A stretch of 56,329 bases of DNA from Planctomycetota bacterium (GTDB taxonomy: Bacteria > Planctomycetota > Planctomycetia > Planctomycetales > Planctomycetaceae): assembly GCA_027618475.1 (NCBI GenBank), contig JAQCEJ010000029.1, forward strand, positions 1-56,329, read 5' to 3'. The notes beneath the pieces were generated by a model. That model saw only the letters and a list, made by a program, of their open reading frames with translations, ran no database searches and was not told where the DNA came from. Below, piece after piece: positions 32,241 through 40,185 of this stretch. Within the stretch, counting starts at the first letter, position 1; each line of letters starts with the position of its first letter. A program made the position numbers and the translations under genes.

Positions 32241-33380
32241 TCATCCCTCCTCACAAATCGTCTCCGGCACGTCATGCATACGTTCCAGAGCGCGGACCAG
32301 TCGCGGTATGGAATGCGATGCCGGTTTCTCTGGTCCGATATGGCGTTCGACGACGATTTCACACTCGTCATCGAAACGACCAGGTTCGCCTGTTGGCGAT
32401 GTCTTACCCGTGGGTGGGATCCGACGGTACGGCAAAATGTCTTCTATGGGGCCGTACCGCGTGAGCACAGGTGTCTCGACGTGTTGATATCTTCCGCGCA
32501 GCGATGCCGGAGCGACCGTTCCGATATCGGCCTCGATCTCTCGCAAGAGTTTCCGGAGCGGTTGATAAGCGAAGTAATCGTTCAATCGGCTGTGCGGCGT
32601 GACGGAAACGATCTTCAGACCTGCTGTCGCCATCGACCGGCGACTTAACCGCAACGCCTGAACGATCCGCAGGTAGTGCTCGTCGGTGCGCATCGCCGCG
32701 CGAATCGTTTTGCGCTCGTCGAAGTGATAATGCGGACCGGCGACGCATCGATCGAGTGCATCCGTCGTCAGGCCGGCACGTTCGCAGTGGTGCACGAAAT
32801 CGCGCAGGCGGCCAAAGGGTGAGAATTTTACTCCGTAAGTGGAAGCAAGCCGAATCTGCTCGCGCGAAGGTTGCACGCGCATGTCGCACCCGGCGAGCAG
32901 GAGTTTGCGGAATCCCAGTCGATAGAGAATCTCGATCGCCTGCACAAACGAGTCGGCCCAGTCGACAATCTTCGAGTGACCGGGGTCGAGAAAATCCGCA
33001 AATCCTCGACCGACGTCCCGGTCAAAAAAGGTGATGTTCGGGGCTTCACAGACTTTGAATGTCGTTTCGGGGATGAAATCACCGGCTCGTCGGCGTGGGA
33101 CGAATTTCATGATGCCCGGGTCGAGATAGATCGACTGCAAAAACCGCGAGGAGGGGTCGTACGCCGTCCAGAAGTTCGGTCGAATGAGTCCGACACCGGA
33201 AAGATTGATTCCCATTTTGGGGATCGGCGATTTTCTGATGTCATCGACAGGAAGTGACGCCAGCGACGGCCCGCCGCCGATAATCCAGCACGACGACGGG
33301 ATCGGTCCCGCATAGGTTCCTTCGAGAGCGACCGGCGAGACGGTCTGGTCGGTGGCGATCCGTTGGAATATCGGAAGCAT
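32241..33380 (-). CDS. DUF115/MptE-like Rossmann protein, putative sugar-modification gene
   Basis: A 379-residue protein whose N-terminal half reads CWIIGGGPSLASLP, then KMGINLSG, LIRPNFWTAYDPSSRF and LLLAGCDMRV. This pattern (GxGPSL with a following lysine-asparagine strand and a Rossmann-like core) is typical of the DUF115/MptE-like family, seen in flagellin-glycosylation islands and in many phage genomes. The C-terminal 120 residues look unrelated and are rich in Arg and Pro. The start at 33380 has AAAGG upstream. It follows the tail gene after a 145-base spacer filled by a purine/pyrimidine foldback. Confidence 0.65.
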   Translation of the reverse strand: MLPIFQRIATDQTVSPVALEGTYAGPIPSSCWIIGGGPSLASLPVDDIRKSPIPKMGINLSGVGLIRPNFWTAYDPSSRFLQSIYLDPGIMKFVPRRRAGDFIPETTFKVCEAPNITFFDRDVGRGFADFLDPGHSKIVDWADSFVQAIEILYRLGFRKLLLAGCDMRVQPSREQIRLASTYGVKFSPFGRLRDFVHHCERAGLTTDALDRCVAGPHYHFDERKTIRAAMRTDEHYLRIVQALRLSRRSMATAGLKIVSVTPHSRLNDYFAYQPLRKLLREIEADIGTVAPASLRGRYQHVETPVLTRYGPIEDILPYRRIPPTGKTSPTGEPGRFDDECEIVVERHIGPEKPASHSIPRLVRALERMHDVPETICEEG

Positions 33381-33416
33381 GATGTGCCTTTGTGTTGCGG
33401 ATGTGAATCGTAAGAA

Positions 33417-33527
33417 ATTGAGGGGGAGGGTGGGAGAGGGGGGGAGTGGGAGTGAAATGCACAGCGGCACATGATTTTTCTCCCTCTCCCTCTCTCCCCT
33501 TCTCCCCCTCTCCCCCTCCTTCTTCCT
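33417..33527 (-). repeat. purine/pyrimidine foldback
   Basis: A G/A-only tract (about 33417-33454) faces a C/T-only tract (about 33475-33527) with a 20-base mixed loop. The two arms are largely complementary in inverted orientation. It overlaps the end of the tail gene by a few bases. A smaller example flanks the 90-bp repeat at 38.5 kb. Confidence 0.55.
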
Positions 33528-35106
33528 ACAGCGAGCCGTCGTGTACGATGTGCGAGAACGATTGTTCCGCAGGGTTCGGGTTACCGGTAAACAGAATTGA
33601 CGTGACCGGACAGACCTCGAGCGGGTAACGAAACTTCGTCGACGATTCACCGTTACTCGCCGATAATTGCCATCGCTGTTGCGTACATTGAAAGGTGAAC
33701 CACCACCCTTCTCCCGCACTCGGCATCGGCAACGTCGAGGTCGACAGCCACGCCCCTGCGGCGGAATCATAGACAAGCGAAACCTCTTCGCCGGTCGGTT
33801 GATAACGCAAATACAATTCGGCAGGTACAAGACTGCAACAGGGCGTATCGACGAAATCACCGCTTGAGAATTCTTCGCCCGGCTCATCCGAATTCGATAC
33901 GAGTTCGCCCCCTTCACCCGCAGCCGGTATCAACGGCAACTCCCAACGGGACGAGGCCGACGAGACGGTCCATACGTCGCGCGGATCGGCCGGTCCGAGT
34001 TCGAGTTGAAACACCGGCACATGATCGAATAACACGCGGACGCGATCAATTGCCGAGCGAACAAGCAGACTGCCGTCTTGGGCCAGAACTTCAACACGCC
34101 CTTCCCACGGCTTGAGCAACGCGATATCGCCGCGAACCGATATTCGATAGCGCGAACTCGGCTCGGCGTAGATGCGGAAGAACCCCTCGATGAATTCCCG
34201 GGCATCGGTCTGAGAGCGAATCCAGGGAACATGCAGCTGCAAGCGGCGGTCGCCGTACATCCCTCGGCTGGAGGGCTCGATATAATTCCCTTGCCAGCGA
34301 TGTGCGTTTCGCGTACCGACGGCGTCATCGAGCGGCGGACCGTAGATGTAGTCGCCGACAAGTAATACCCGATTGAAAATCAGTTCGCGATCTTGAAATT
34401 CTGTGAGCGATAATACGTCGACCGCTTCGCGATAACTTGCCATAAGTGCCGAACGCGGTCGGAGGAAGAAGAACTCTCCCTGTTCATCAACTCCCCACGA
34501 TGCGTTGTTGCTGCGATATGCGAGTTCCTGCACGATCGACCATGCCGAGTCTTCGCCGCGAAATTTGATGCTGTCGATCGCCGCTGCGTGTAACGCTGCT
34601 TCGATAAGTTCGGCGTCCCATTGAATGTGCGTTTGCGGGACAACGTATTGTGCCAGCAACAGCGAAACGAGCTCGTGTGCATCGTTCAACGAATCGATTG
34701 TCTCGTCGGAATAATCGGGATCGAACGAGAAGACATCGGTTCGCCCGTATCGATGCGGCGGCGTGCCATCCGCAGCCGCTCGGCTGAATCCCCCCGGAAA
34801 GACATCACGCAGTTCGGTACTCATTCCCTGCAACGCAAACGAAATCCCGGCCGGGCTGTGTGCCTGCCGACGATCGACTCGACCGAGATACCATCGTTCG
34901 CCCGTATCGTATTCGAAGGCGAGCCAGTCGCCCAACGCGACGGAGTGGCGTTCTACGAATGCATCATGCAGTGACAATTCACCGCGTCCGCAACCTCCCT
35001 GACGTAATAGCTCGAACCAGCATCCGGCAATGGCACGATCAGAAAGGTGATCGATTTCCGTCGTCGCATCCGCCGCATAATGAATGATACGTCGGGTGAA
35101 GGCCAT
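33526..35106 (-). CDS. phage tail/baseplate-like protein
   Basis: A 526-residue protein without membrane segments, last structural gene of the phage-derived cluster. It starts AFTRRIIHYAADATTEIDHLSDRA, has a long mixed alpha/beta region with WSIVQELAYRSNNASWGVDEQGEFFFLRPRS (a pattern reminiscent of phage baseplate hub or gp27/gp44-like proteins), and ends in a beta-rich C-terminal 130 residues with a repeated W-rich character. The exact role (hub, distal tail or receptor-binding) cannot be fixed. The start at 35106 has GGGAG about 8 bases upstream; a longer frame from 35286 would begin within the spacer. The spacing to the gene before is 103 bases. Confidence 0.65.
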   Translation of the reverse strand: MAFTRRIIHYAADATTEIDHLSDRAIAGCWFELLRQGGCGRGELSLHDAFVERHSVALGDWLAFEYDTGERWYLGRVDRRQAHSPAGISFALQGMSTELRDVFPGGFSRAAADGTPPHRYGRTDVFSFDPDYSDETIDSLNDAHELVSLLLAQYVVPQTHIQWDAELIEAALHAAAIDSIKFRGEDSAWSIVQELAYRSNNASWGVDEQGEFFFLRPRSALMASYREAVDVLSLTEFQDRELIFNRVLLVGDYIYGPPLDDAVGTRNAHRWQGNYIEPSSRGMYGDRRLQLHVPWIRSQTDAREFIEGFFRIYAEPSSRYRISVRGDIALLKPWEGRVEVLAQDGSLLVRSAIDRVRVLFDHVPVFQLELGPADPRDVWTVSSASSRWELPLIPAAGEGGELVSNSDEPGEEFSSGDFVDTPCCSLVPAELYLRYQPTGEEVSLVYDSAAGAWLSTSTLPMPSAGEGWWFTFQCTQQRWQLSASNGESSTKFRYPLEVCPVTSILFTGNPNPAEQSFSHIVHDGSL

Positions 35107-35209
35107 GCGGGAACTCCCGTGTTGACTGAGTTCGTACTCGTGAAAATGAAAAAGTTTGCCGCGATGCGAAGGGGCTGTGCTGCAGTTCGCTATCTTGTCT
35201 CTTGATCTT

Positions 35210-35662
35210 TCACGCTTCATCCGCCGTGGCGTACAACACGGGATCTTCTGCATGAATGACAAGCGAGTAACCGAAGAGATGCACATCAGAGAGGTCGTAT
35301 GCGAAACGTATTGTCGAACAGTGCTGAAACCGGCGATATGTCTCTGTCAATTCATCGTAATAGATATACAACGAATACTTTTGGAGTTCGTCTCCCACAT
35401 GCAGCGCCGTACGTAACTCTTCGAGAGCGGCGAACATTTCCTCTTCGGACGCCGTCAGTTCACCCGCTCTCGTGCCGAATTGGCCCGTCAGCGTGATTTC
35501 AACGCCGTTTTGCGAATGCCCTGCGAGCTGATCCCCCGCTTTGAGCGGCACCTTGAATCGCTGAACGTCCCAGACATCTTCGATGACGAGCTTCGTCACC
35601 GGACGCGGCAGTTCGTACCGTTCGCCGGCGAGTGAAACAGCGGGTTGAAAAATGAACGACAT
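35210..35662 (-). CDS. phage tail-associated protein
   Basis: A 150-residue soluble protein: FIFQPAVSLAGERYELPRPVTKLVIEDVWDVQRFKVPLKAGDQLAGHSQNGVEITL begins with a strand-rich domain, as in distal tail or tail assembly proteins, and it continues with GEL..SEEEMFAALEELRTAL and a closing beta segment. No family is recognised with certainty. Position between tail-tube-like and baseplate-like genes supports a tail role. The ribosome-binding site is weak (AGAAG). Confidence 0.6.
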   Translation of the reverse strand: MSFIFQPAVSLAGERYELPRPVTKLVIEDVWDVQRFKVPLKAGDQLAGHSQNGVEITLTGQFGTRAGELTASEEEMFAALEELRTALHVGDELQKYSLYIYYDELTETYRRFQHCSTIRFAYDLSDVHLFGYSLVIHAEDPVLYATADEA

Positions 35663-35729
35663 GTGCTTCTTCTCGCTCCCTCATATTTTCTTGTTCTCAG
35701 GTTTCGCTTCACCGAGAACACATTGTCGA

Positions 35730-36242
35730 TTATGGTGTCCGAAACACCGTCGGCCTCGGTTCGAAGTCGAATCCTTTGAATACGATCTCGTTACGGTCGG
35801 GTGATTCGCGGAGCGTCAACGTGTCTTTGTAGACCTTGCCGAAGACGATCGATTCCGACGCTTCGCCTGCCGGATCGTGGATCGTGAATTCGAAGAGAAG
35901 CGTCTCCTGTTCTCCGTCGGCGGATGTGCTGACGACGCCGAGTCCCGACAGAAAATTCAGCAACTCGTACAACTGCAGCGCATCGGCGACGTCGTCTGAT
36001 CTCCCGATAAGTTGTGTCCAATAGGCGGAAAAAGAGAGTTCGACAGGTTCTTCATCTCCTCGGCGAAGATGTCCCCGATGAATCGAGCCGCGATCTCTGA
36101 CGAGAACGGTCTGCGTTCGTTCGGTCCACGAAAGATCCCCCTTGTCGAAATGGATCGTCAGCGCGATCGGATCGGGGGATGAGCCATCTTGAATGACCAG
36201 CGTTCCGTGGCGAAGATTGCGAATGATATTGGTCGTCGTCAC
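35730..36242 (-). CDS. phage tail-tube-like protein
   Basis: A 170-residue, beta-rich protein: LVIQDGSSPDPIALTIHFDKGDLSWTERTQTVLVRDRGSI, then RGDEEPVELSFSAYWTQL, and LLFEFTIHDPAGEASESIVFGKVYKDTLTLRESPDRNEIVFKGF. The alternation of exposed strands with a conserved final G/F-rich strand resembles tail-tube subunits of siphophage-type tails. Its ATG overlaps the stop of the gene before (ATGA at 36239-36242), so the two are translationally coupled. No tape-measure gene follows, which is unusual for a tube-forming system. Confidence 0.6.
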   Translation of the reverse strand: MTTTNIIRNLRHGTLVIQDGSSPDPIALTIHFDKGDLSWTERTQTVLVRDRGSIHRGHLRRGDEEPVELSFSAYWTQLIGRSDDVADALQLYELLNFLSGLGVVSTSADGEQETLLFEFTIHDPAGEASESIVFGKVYKDTLTLRESPDRNEIVFKGFDFEPRPTVFRTP

Positions 36243-36697
36243 GCTGAAACCTCCTGCACGATGCCCTTGACGGTGATCGTCACCCGTTGCAGATCAACGC
36301 CATGGACTTCGCGGTCGTGCCGCGTGTGATTCTGCACATGCCCATCGAGCATTTGCGCATAGCCCAGCAGCAGTTCCGTACTGTCTGGTGCGTAAAGCGG
36401 AATCGTCGTTTGTGTGAAGATGGCGAGTGTCGTATTGGCGAGCCTGTTGATCCGAGAGAAATCTGTCGATCGGCGGACGAAAAGATTCACCTTCAACACG
36501 ATGTCGCCGCGCGGTGGACTCGAATCGCGACCGATACACCGCGAGAATTCATTCAGTTCGAGATCGACCCATTCGGCGAGATTCTGAGTATCAATGACGA
36601 TGCCCGGATAGGCCGTAACGACATCGTGTGGAAAGTTCAGTTCCCAGTAATCGAACAGATTACCGATGAGGGTGGTAAGGTCGAGGGTTGAGGTCAT
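36239..36697 (-). CDS. phage tail-terminator/minor tail-like protein
   Basis: A 152-residue protein, TLIGNLFDYWELNFPHDVVTAYPGIVIDTQNLAEWVDLELNEFSR near the N-terminus, then DIVLKVNLFVRRSTDFSRINRLANTTLAIF. The layout (helix, strand, WVxxE(L/I)xEF, strand, helix) matches tail-terminator proteins of the gpU/gp17-like type that cap the tail at the head interface. It precedes the tail-tube-like gene and overlaps it by four bases. A dispersed double-hairpin repeat lies just upstream. Confidence 0.6.
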   Translation of the reverse strand: MTSTLDLTTLIGNLFDYWELNFPHDVVTAYPGIVIDTQNLAEWVDLELNEFSRCIGRDSSPPRGDIVLKVNLFVRRSTDFSRINRLANTTLAIFTQTTIPLYAPDSTELLLGYAQMLDGHVQNHTRHDREVHGVDLQRVTITVKGIVQEVSA

Positions 36698-36736
36698 GGT
36701 TTACGGTCTTAAGGTAAGAGCGGTTGATGCAGCATT

Positions 36737-36788
36737 GGCGAAGCGGAGCTTCGAAGACTTGCGTCCCCAAGCGGAGCTTGGGAACGAG
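36737..36788 (-). repeat. double-hairpin dispersed repeat, copy 3
   Basis: On the minus strand: GTTCCCAAGC...TTGGGGAC (36785-36763) followed by CGAAGC-TCC-GCTTCG (36753-36739). Same order as copies 1 and 2 but in the opposite orientation, and placed between two genes of the phage-derived cluster. Confidence 0.75.
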
Positions 36789-36828
36789 GTGATTGCCGAA
36801 ACAGAATTGGGAAACGAAGCCTGATATT

Positions 36829-37185
36829 TCAACACCGTCGGCAGATCAGTTCGCAATACGGTTCCTTCTCGCGGCGATGGAATGACACCAACCGATATTC
36901 GTGACCGTCGAAGAGGACGCGGCTGGTTGTGGTTTCGGCAGGAAGTTCTTCGGGTTTGATCCAGACGACGAGTTCCGTTCCGAGGGCCTGTCCCGCTGTT
37001 GATTTCAGCACGTTCGATTTTCCCTGGCCGATGATCGCCGTCAGTTCGGTGTCGGTGAATTCTTCAGTTGTCTGCTGCGTCAGCGGGTCGAATGTGGTTG
37101 CCACTTCACGAAAGACGATCGAGACACCCCAATCGGCAAAGCACTGATCGCGGTCGTCATTCATGAGTTCTTGTGGCAGAGACAT
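36829..37185 (-). CDS. phage head-tail connector-like protein
   Basis: A 118-residue protein, DWGVSIVFREVATTFDPLTQQTTEEFTDTELTAIIGQGKSNVLKSTAGQALGTELVVWIKPEELP...RVLFDGHEYRLVSFHRREKEPYCELICRRC. It has the pattern of small phage head-closure proteins: a strand with VxFRE or similar, a central beta barrel, and a final F-x-G-x-x-Y-x-V segment. The start at 37185 has AGAGGAA about 10 bases upstream. It lies between the small-gene cassette and the tail-terminator-like gene, where a connector is expected. Confidence 0.6.
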   Translation of the reverse strand: MSLPQELMNDDRDQCFADWGVSIVFREVATTFDPLTQQTTEEFTDTELTAIIGQGKSNVLKSTAGQALGTELVVWIKPEELPAETTTSRVLFDGHEYRLVSFHRREKEPYCELICRRC

Positions 37186-37316
37186 AATTCAGCATTCCTC
37201 TCGCGTGATGGTTGACAGGTGGGTCGAAAGGACGGAACAACCCGGAGAAAGGGGTGTAAATGTACTCGGTGTTTCTTTTGGTTCTTGCCTTCCAGCTCGT
37301 GGTCACACTGATTTCT

Positions 37317-37547
37317 TCACAGCGCTCGTTCGAGAAGATGGCTGAATACGGCACCAACGAGAAACGTCAGAATCGCCAGGATCGGGGTCAATTTGTGTTG
37401 CCAGCGTTCAATAAACCGCAAGCGGGTTTCATGATCGTCCCCTCGTTGCAAGGCGGAGGCGATCGAAACGCGCAGGTTTTCGAGATGCACGTTGATCGAC
37501 TGTAACGATTCTTGAATTCGCTCGAGACGTTCTTCGAGAAGGCTCAT
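37317..37547 (-). CDS. XhlA-like coiled-coil/TM protein
   Basis: A 76-residue protein: a coiled-coil N-terminus (LLEERLERIQESLQSINVHLENLRVSI) then HETRLRFIERWQHKL and one membrane segment at about residues 53-70. The layout matches hemolysin XhlA-like proteins that sit in phage lysis regions next to holins. Its ATG overlaps the preceding stop by ATGA. Confidence 0.6.
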   Translation of the reverse strand: MSLLEERLERIQESLQSINVHLENLRVSIASALQRGDDHETRLRFIERWQHKLTPILAILTFLVGAVFSHLLERAL

Positions 37548-37852
37548 GCCGAACCTCCGTCGTCGTACTGCGAGATCTGCCAGCCTGGCTGCGATTGCAG
37601 GAGACGTTCATAATGATGTCGGGCAGCGATCAATGCCTGCAAATTCGCTCCCCGGTCGGAACTTCCCGCCACATGCCCCGGGAGCGAATATTTCAGTGCA
37701 GCGAGCTTGCCGTCGCGCAGCAGATTCATGATGTCGAGATCGATCTGCGCGAGAATGGCAACGATCTGAGTTTCGGAGATCGGCGATCCGGAGAGGGAAT
37801 CCAGCGAAGTCAGTTCAGGCATGGCGCGGCTCCAGCAATCGGTTTTGGTCAA
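37544..37852 (-). CDS. gpW-like head completion protein (tentative)
   Basis: A 102-residue protein (or 92 residues from the ATG at 37822). Residues 48-85, IMNLLRDGKLAALKYSLPGHVAGSSDRGANLQALIAARHHY in part, fit the gpW layout: helix with a GK turn, a short beta hairpin carrying residues such as ALKYSLPG, then a second helix. gpW plugs the portal before the tail binds. The gene is bounded by ATGA overlaps on both sides, so it is translated with the small membrane genes. The family call is by pattern only. Confidence 0.45.
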   Translation of the reverse strand: MTKTDCWSRAMPELTSLDSLSGSPISETQIVAILAQIDLDIMNLLRDGKLAALKYSLPGHVAGSSDRGANLQALIAARHHYERLLQSQPGWQISQYDDGGSA

Positions 37853-38070
37853 TCGTCATGTTCACGCTCTTTGTCGAACGTATCATCAAGCAGGGGGACG
37901 ATCTCCTGCATCACCGCCGGGGGGACGAACCAGCCTTCGGCGGGTGCGGGGTCCCCCTTTTTTAGTGGAATGACCGCGCGATCGCCGGGAATGTATTCGA
38001 CCCGCTCACGGGGGTGGACGCAGCCGGCCGCTCCGCCCACGCAACAACCAGCGATTAAGGCGGTCAGCAT
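37849..38070 (-). CDS. small lipoprotein, possible o-spanin-like
   Basis: A 73-residue protein with a lipoprotein signal: hydrophobic ALIAGCCVGGAA followed by a GC at the lipobox (Cys near residue 17), then a short Pro-rich polar domain with YIPGDRAVIPLKKGDPAPAEG. It overlaps the gene before it by 65 bases in another frame, the way Rz and Rz1 genes overlap in phage lysis cassettes. Its own function is not established. The start at 38070 is chosen for the lipobox; a longer start would bury it. Confidence 0.55.
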   Translation of the reverse strand: MLTALIAGCCVGGAAGCVHPRERVEYIPGDRAVIPLKKGDPAPAEGWFVPPAVMQEIVPLLDDTFDKEREHDD

Positions 38071-38233
38071 GATTCTGATTCGGCTTCGCCGCGGCGGACT
38101 GCAGTTCCTCGACGCGTTCCATTTTTGCGGTATGGTCACGATGGTTCTCCCGACGATTGAGCCAGGCAAAGACCTGTCCTATCGCGAAGACGACGGAGGC
38201 GACGAACGATTGAATGAGCAGTGCGATCTTCAT
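38006..38233 (-). CDS. small TM protein, possible i-spanin-like
   Basis: A 75-residue protein: an N-terminal membrane anchor (about residues 5-24, LLIQSFVASVVFAIGQVFAW) and a basic, polar C-terminal part that would be helical in its first half. Position directly ahead of and overlapping the lipoprotein gene suggests an inner-membrane spanin partner, though it is shorter than usual Rz. Its ATG overlaps the stop of the preceding gene (ATGA at 38230-38233). Confidence 0.5.
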   Translation of the reverse strand: MKIALLIQSFVASVVFAIGQVFAWLNRRENHRDHTAKMERVEELQSAAAKPNQNHADRLNRWLLRGRSGRLRPPP

Positions 38234-38454
38234 TGATTGTCTGCCACGTACTTGCGAAAGGCGTTGACGGCGATCGAACCGAGTCCGGCGATGGTCGCAC
38301 CGAGCATCGTGCTCTGATCGAGATGCGGCAGCACCTGTGTGCTGAGATAAGCGACAATTCCCCCCGCCGCCGCAAGCAACGCCCCGCGCGTGATCGAGGC
38401 GAGGTCGGTGCTGTTGAGTGTAAAGCGCGGGGAACCGGGGTTTGAGAGGGGCAT
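38230..38454 (-). CDS. small holin-like membrane protein
   Basis: A 74-residue protein with a Gly/Ala-rich hydrophobic stretch (about residues 21-41, TRGALLAAAGGIVAYLSTQVL) and a weaker second one (about 50-62, LGATIAGLGSIAV), ending in a charged tail. Size and layout suit a small holin. CGGAG lies upstream of the ATG. It opens a run of five small genes with four-base or longer overlaps. No endolysin gene is present beside it. Confidence 0.55.
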   Translation of the reverse strand: MPLSNPGSPRFTLNSTDLASITRGALLAAAGGIVAYLSTQVLPHLDQSTMLGATIAGLGSIAVNAFRKYVADNQ

Positions 38455-38519
38455 GGTTTGCTCCGTGGTTGTAGAGAGGGGGAGAGTGGGGGTGAAGACA
38501 AGAAGGTAAAAAGATTCTT

Positions 38520-38609
38520 AGAACTGGTTTCATAACCCGGTTGGCGACCGAATAGACGTTCTAATGATCCTGAAATACTCGAAGTCCAGAGGGTTATGAA
38601 ACAGCTTGT
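38520..38609 (-). repeat. 90-bp palindromic dispersed repeat, copy B
   Basis: A third-orientation copy of the 90-base repeat: read on the minus strand it begins ACAAGCTGTTTCATAACCC and ends GAAACCAGTTCT. The last 30 bases are identical to copies A and C. It lies between the capsid gene and the holin-like gene of the phage-derived cluster and is itself bracketed by inverted G/A and C/T tracts (38471-38485, 38612-38628). The whole 38455-38782 spacer has no gene. Confidence 0.85.
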
Positions 38610-38782
38610 AGTCTCTCTCTCCCCCTCTGGTTCATTGGCAATAAGGAGTTGATTCTAAAAAAGGGGTCGATCGCCTCCGTGCGATTCGTGATGAAGAATC
38701 ACGAGCAACATCCTGTCGCCGACCCTGGGATGGGGCTTTGGTTTATCGAATGTCGGGAGAGGCTTATGCCTCCTGCTCGCTG

Positions 38783-39979
38783 TCAGGCGCCGTCGACTTT
38801 GGTGACGCAGAGCGTATCGACTGCCGAGATCCCACCGAAGTATCTCACCTTCACACGAAGGACAACGTCACGATCGAAGGCCGCTTCGCTGTCCGACTTC
38901 TGCAGGAACGTCTGCACCGGCCAGATTTCGGTCCAGACGAACTGGCGGCGGAAGTCGCCGAGATACCAGTCGTTCGCCGCCTGGCCACCCTGTTCGTCGA
39001 TGAACGGCGAACTGAGCACTTTCACAATTCCCTGCACGGGATTAGCAAACCGCGTTTCACGACTGTCGGCCGTTATCGAGACTTCCGTCGAATGAATGAC
39101 GCTGTGACCGGTCCCGCGCAATCGTTCGGGGACGAGCAGTTGTCGTACGGGCATCACGATCGGCCGACCGTCACCGTCGATGCGGTCGTCGACAACTTCG
39201 GTCGCGCGGTAATGCAACACCTGTTCGATGTCGGTCCAGTCGACCAGTGGGACTGCGGCAGCAAACGATGTCGAAGTGGTGTTCCCGGCTCCGATCCAGT
39301 TGCGATGCGAACCATCAGATTTGTATAGCGGGGTCCCGGTTCCATTCGGACGATACACAAATTTCCCGGTCGCGACATCGGCATCGGTGACCCCCCGGAT
39401 GATCGTCCTCTCTCGCTCCTGACGCAGATAGTAGCCGAGCGCTTTCGCACGGCGATTGATTTCACCGGTCTGATCGAAGGCGATCAGTTCTTCCTGAATC
39501 GAAAGAATGCGGCCGCGCTTCGTCTCTGCGGTGGTGACGTACTTTTCTTCAAACGTCGATTCTTCGTACGGGTGTCCTTCGCTGACGTCGGTCGGACCGG
39601 CAAGGGCTTTGAATCCGGCAATGCGTTGGTTTCGCAATCGGCTCGGCATGATCGAGACGAGTTGATCGCCGATGAAACCGGAATCTTCTTCGTACCCTTC
39701 GATCACTTTGCGGCCGATCAGTTCGCCGGTGACGATTTGAAACAATGCCGTCGACACTCCGGGGTTCGACTCGCGGAGGGCGAGCGTCACCTGTTCGGCG
39801 GCGGGAGTGAAGTCGCGCAGCGATCTCAATTGCGGCAAAACACCGCAGGCATCGGCAAGTTCGTAATAACTGAAATCGTCGACCGCGAGTTTCCTTTCAT
39901 TGAGCAGTCCACAGATCTTGTGATAGAACCCCTCGGCACCGAGAGATTCGATAAGTGTTTTGACGTTTTGTCCTTGCAT
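38783..39979 (-). CDS. phage major capsid protein
   Basis: A 398-residue protein with the expected size and position for a major capsid subunit, downstream of protease and decoration genes. It starts QGQNVKTLIESLGAEGFYHKICGLLNERKL, has a central YEESTFEEKYVTTAETKRGRILSIQEELIAFDQTGEINRRAKALGYYLRQERERTIIRGV segment typical of HK97-fold capsids of the Mu gpT-like branch (the E-loop and spine-helix region), and ends in a beta-rich P-domain with RFANPVQGIVKVLSSPFI and RYFGGISAVDTLCV. A GAAAG site precedes the ATG. It looks intact. Confidence 0.8.
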   Translation of the reverse strand: MQGQNVKTLIESLGAEGFYHKICGLLNERKLAVDDFSYYELADACGVLPQLRSLRDFTPAAEQVTLALRESNPGVSTALFQIVTGELIGRKVIEGYEEDSGFIGDQLVSIMPSRLRNQRIAGFKALAGPTDVSEGHPYEESTFEEKYVTTAETKRGRILSIQEELIAFDQTGEINRRAKALGYYLRQERERTIIRGVTDADVATGKFVYRPNGTGTPLYKSDGSHRNWIGAGNTTSTSFAAAVPLVDWTDIEQVLHYRATEVVDDRIDGDGRPIVMPVRQLLVPERLRGTGHSVIHSTEVSITADSRETRFANPVQGIVKVLSSPFIDEQGGQAANDWYLGDFRRQFVWTEIWPVQTFLQKSDSEAAFDRDVVLRVKVRYFGGISAVDTLCVTKVDGA

Positions 39980-40020
39980 GAGATCGCTTTCGTTTGAAGT
40001 GAGTGTGATGAGTTGGTCTT

Positions 40021-40160
40021 TTTCTCCCTCTCCCGCTGGGAGAGGGCCGGGGTGAGGGTGCTATTGATCTCGTTCTATTTCTGTCAAACGCGAACTTCGA
40101 ACGACGTTGAAAGGCACCCTCATCCGGCCTGCGGCCACCTTCTCCCGGGAGGAGAAGGAT
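40021..40160 (+). repeat. inverted CCCTC-type intergenic repeat
   Basis: The left arm (40021-40060) has TTCTCCCTCTCCCGCTGGGA and then GGGGTGAGGGTGC; the right arm (40112-40158) has GGCACCCTCATCCGGCC and TTCTCCCGGGAGGAGAA. The arms are inverted relative to each other. The type is widespread in environmental bacteria. Confidence 0.65.
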
Positions 40161-40184
40161 TTGTTCTCGAAGCTCCGCTTCGCG
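40161..40184 (+). repeat. partial double-hairpin repeat, copy 4
   Basis: Only the second stem, CGAAGC-TCC-GCTTCG (40168-40182), is kept, ending 3 bases before the stop codon of the decoration-like gene. Confidence 0.6.
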
Positions 40185-40185
40185 A

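Noticed and set aside
32275-32371. A longer N-terminus for the GT2 gene starting in the DUF115-like gene
   Set aside because: The extra 64 residues overlap the previous gene in another frame, are Arg-rich and have no fold pattern; the GT-A fold begins at the later start.
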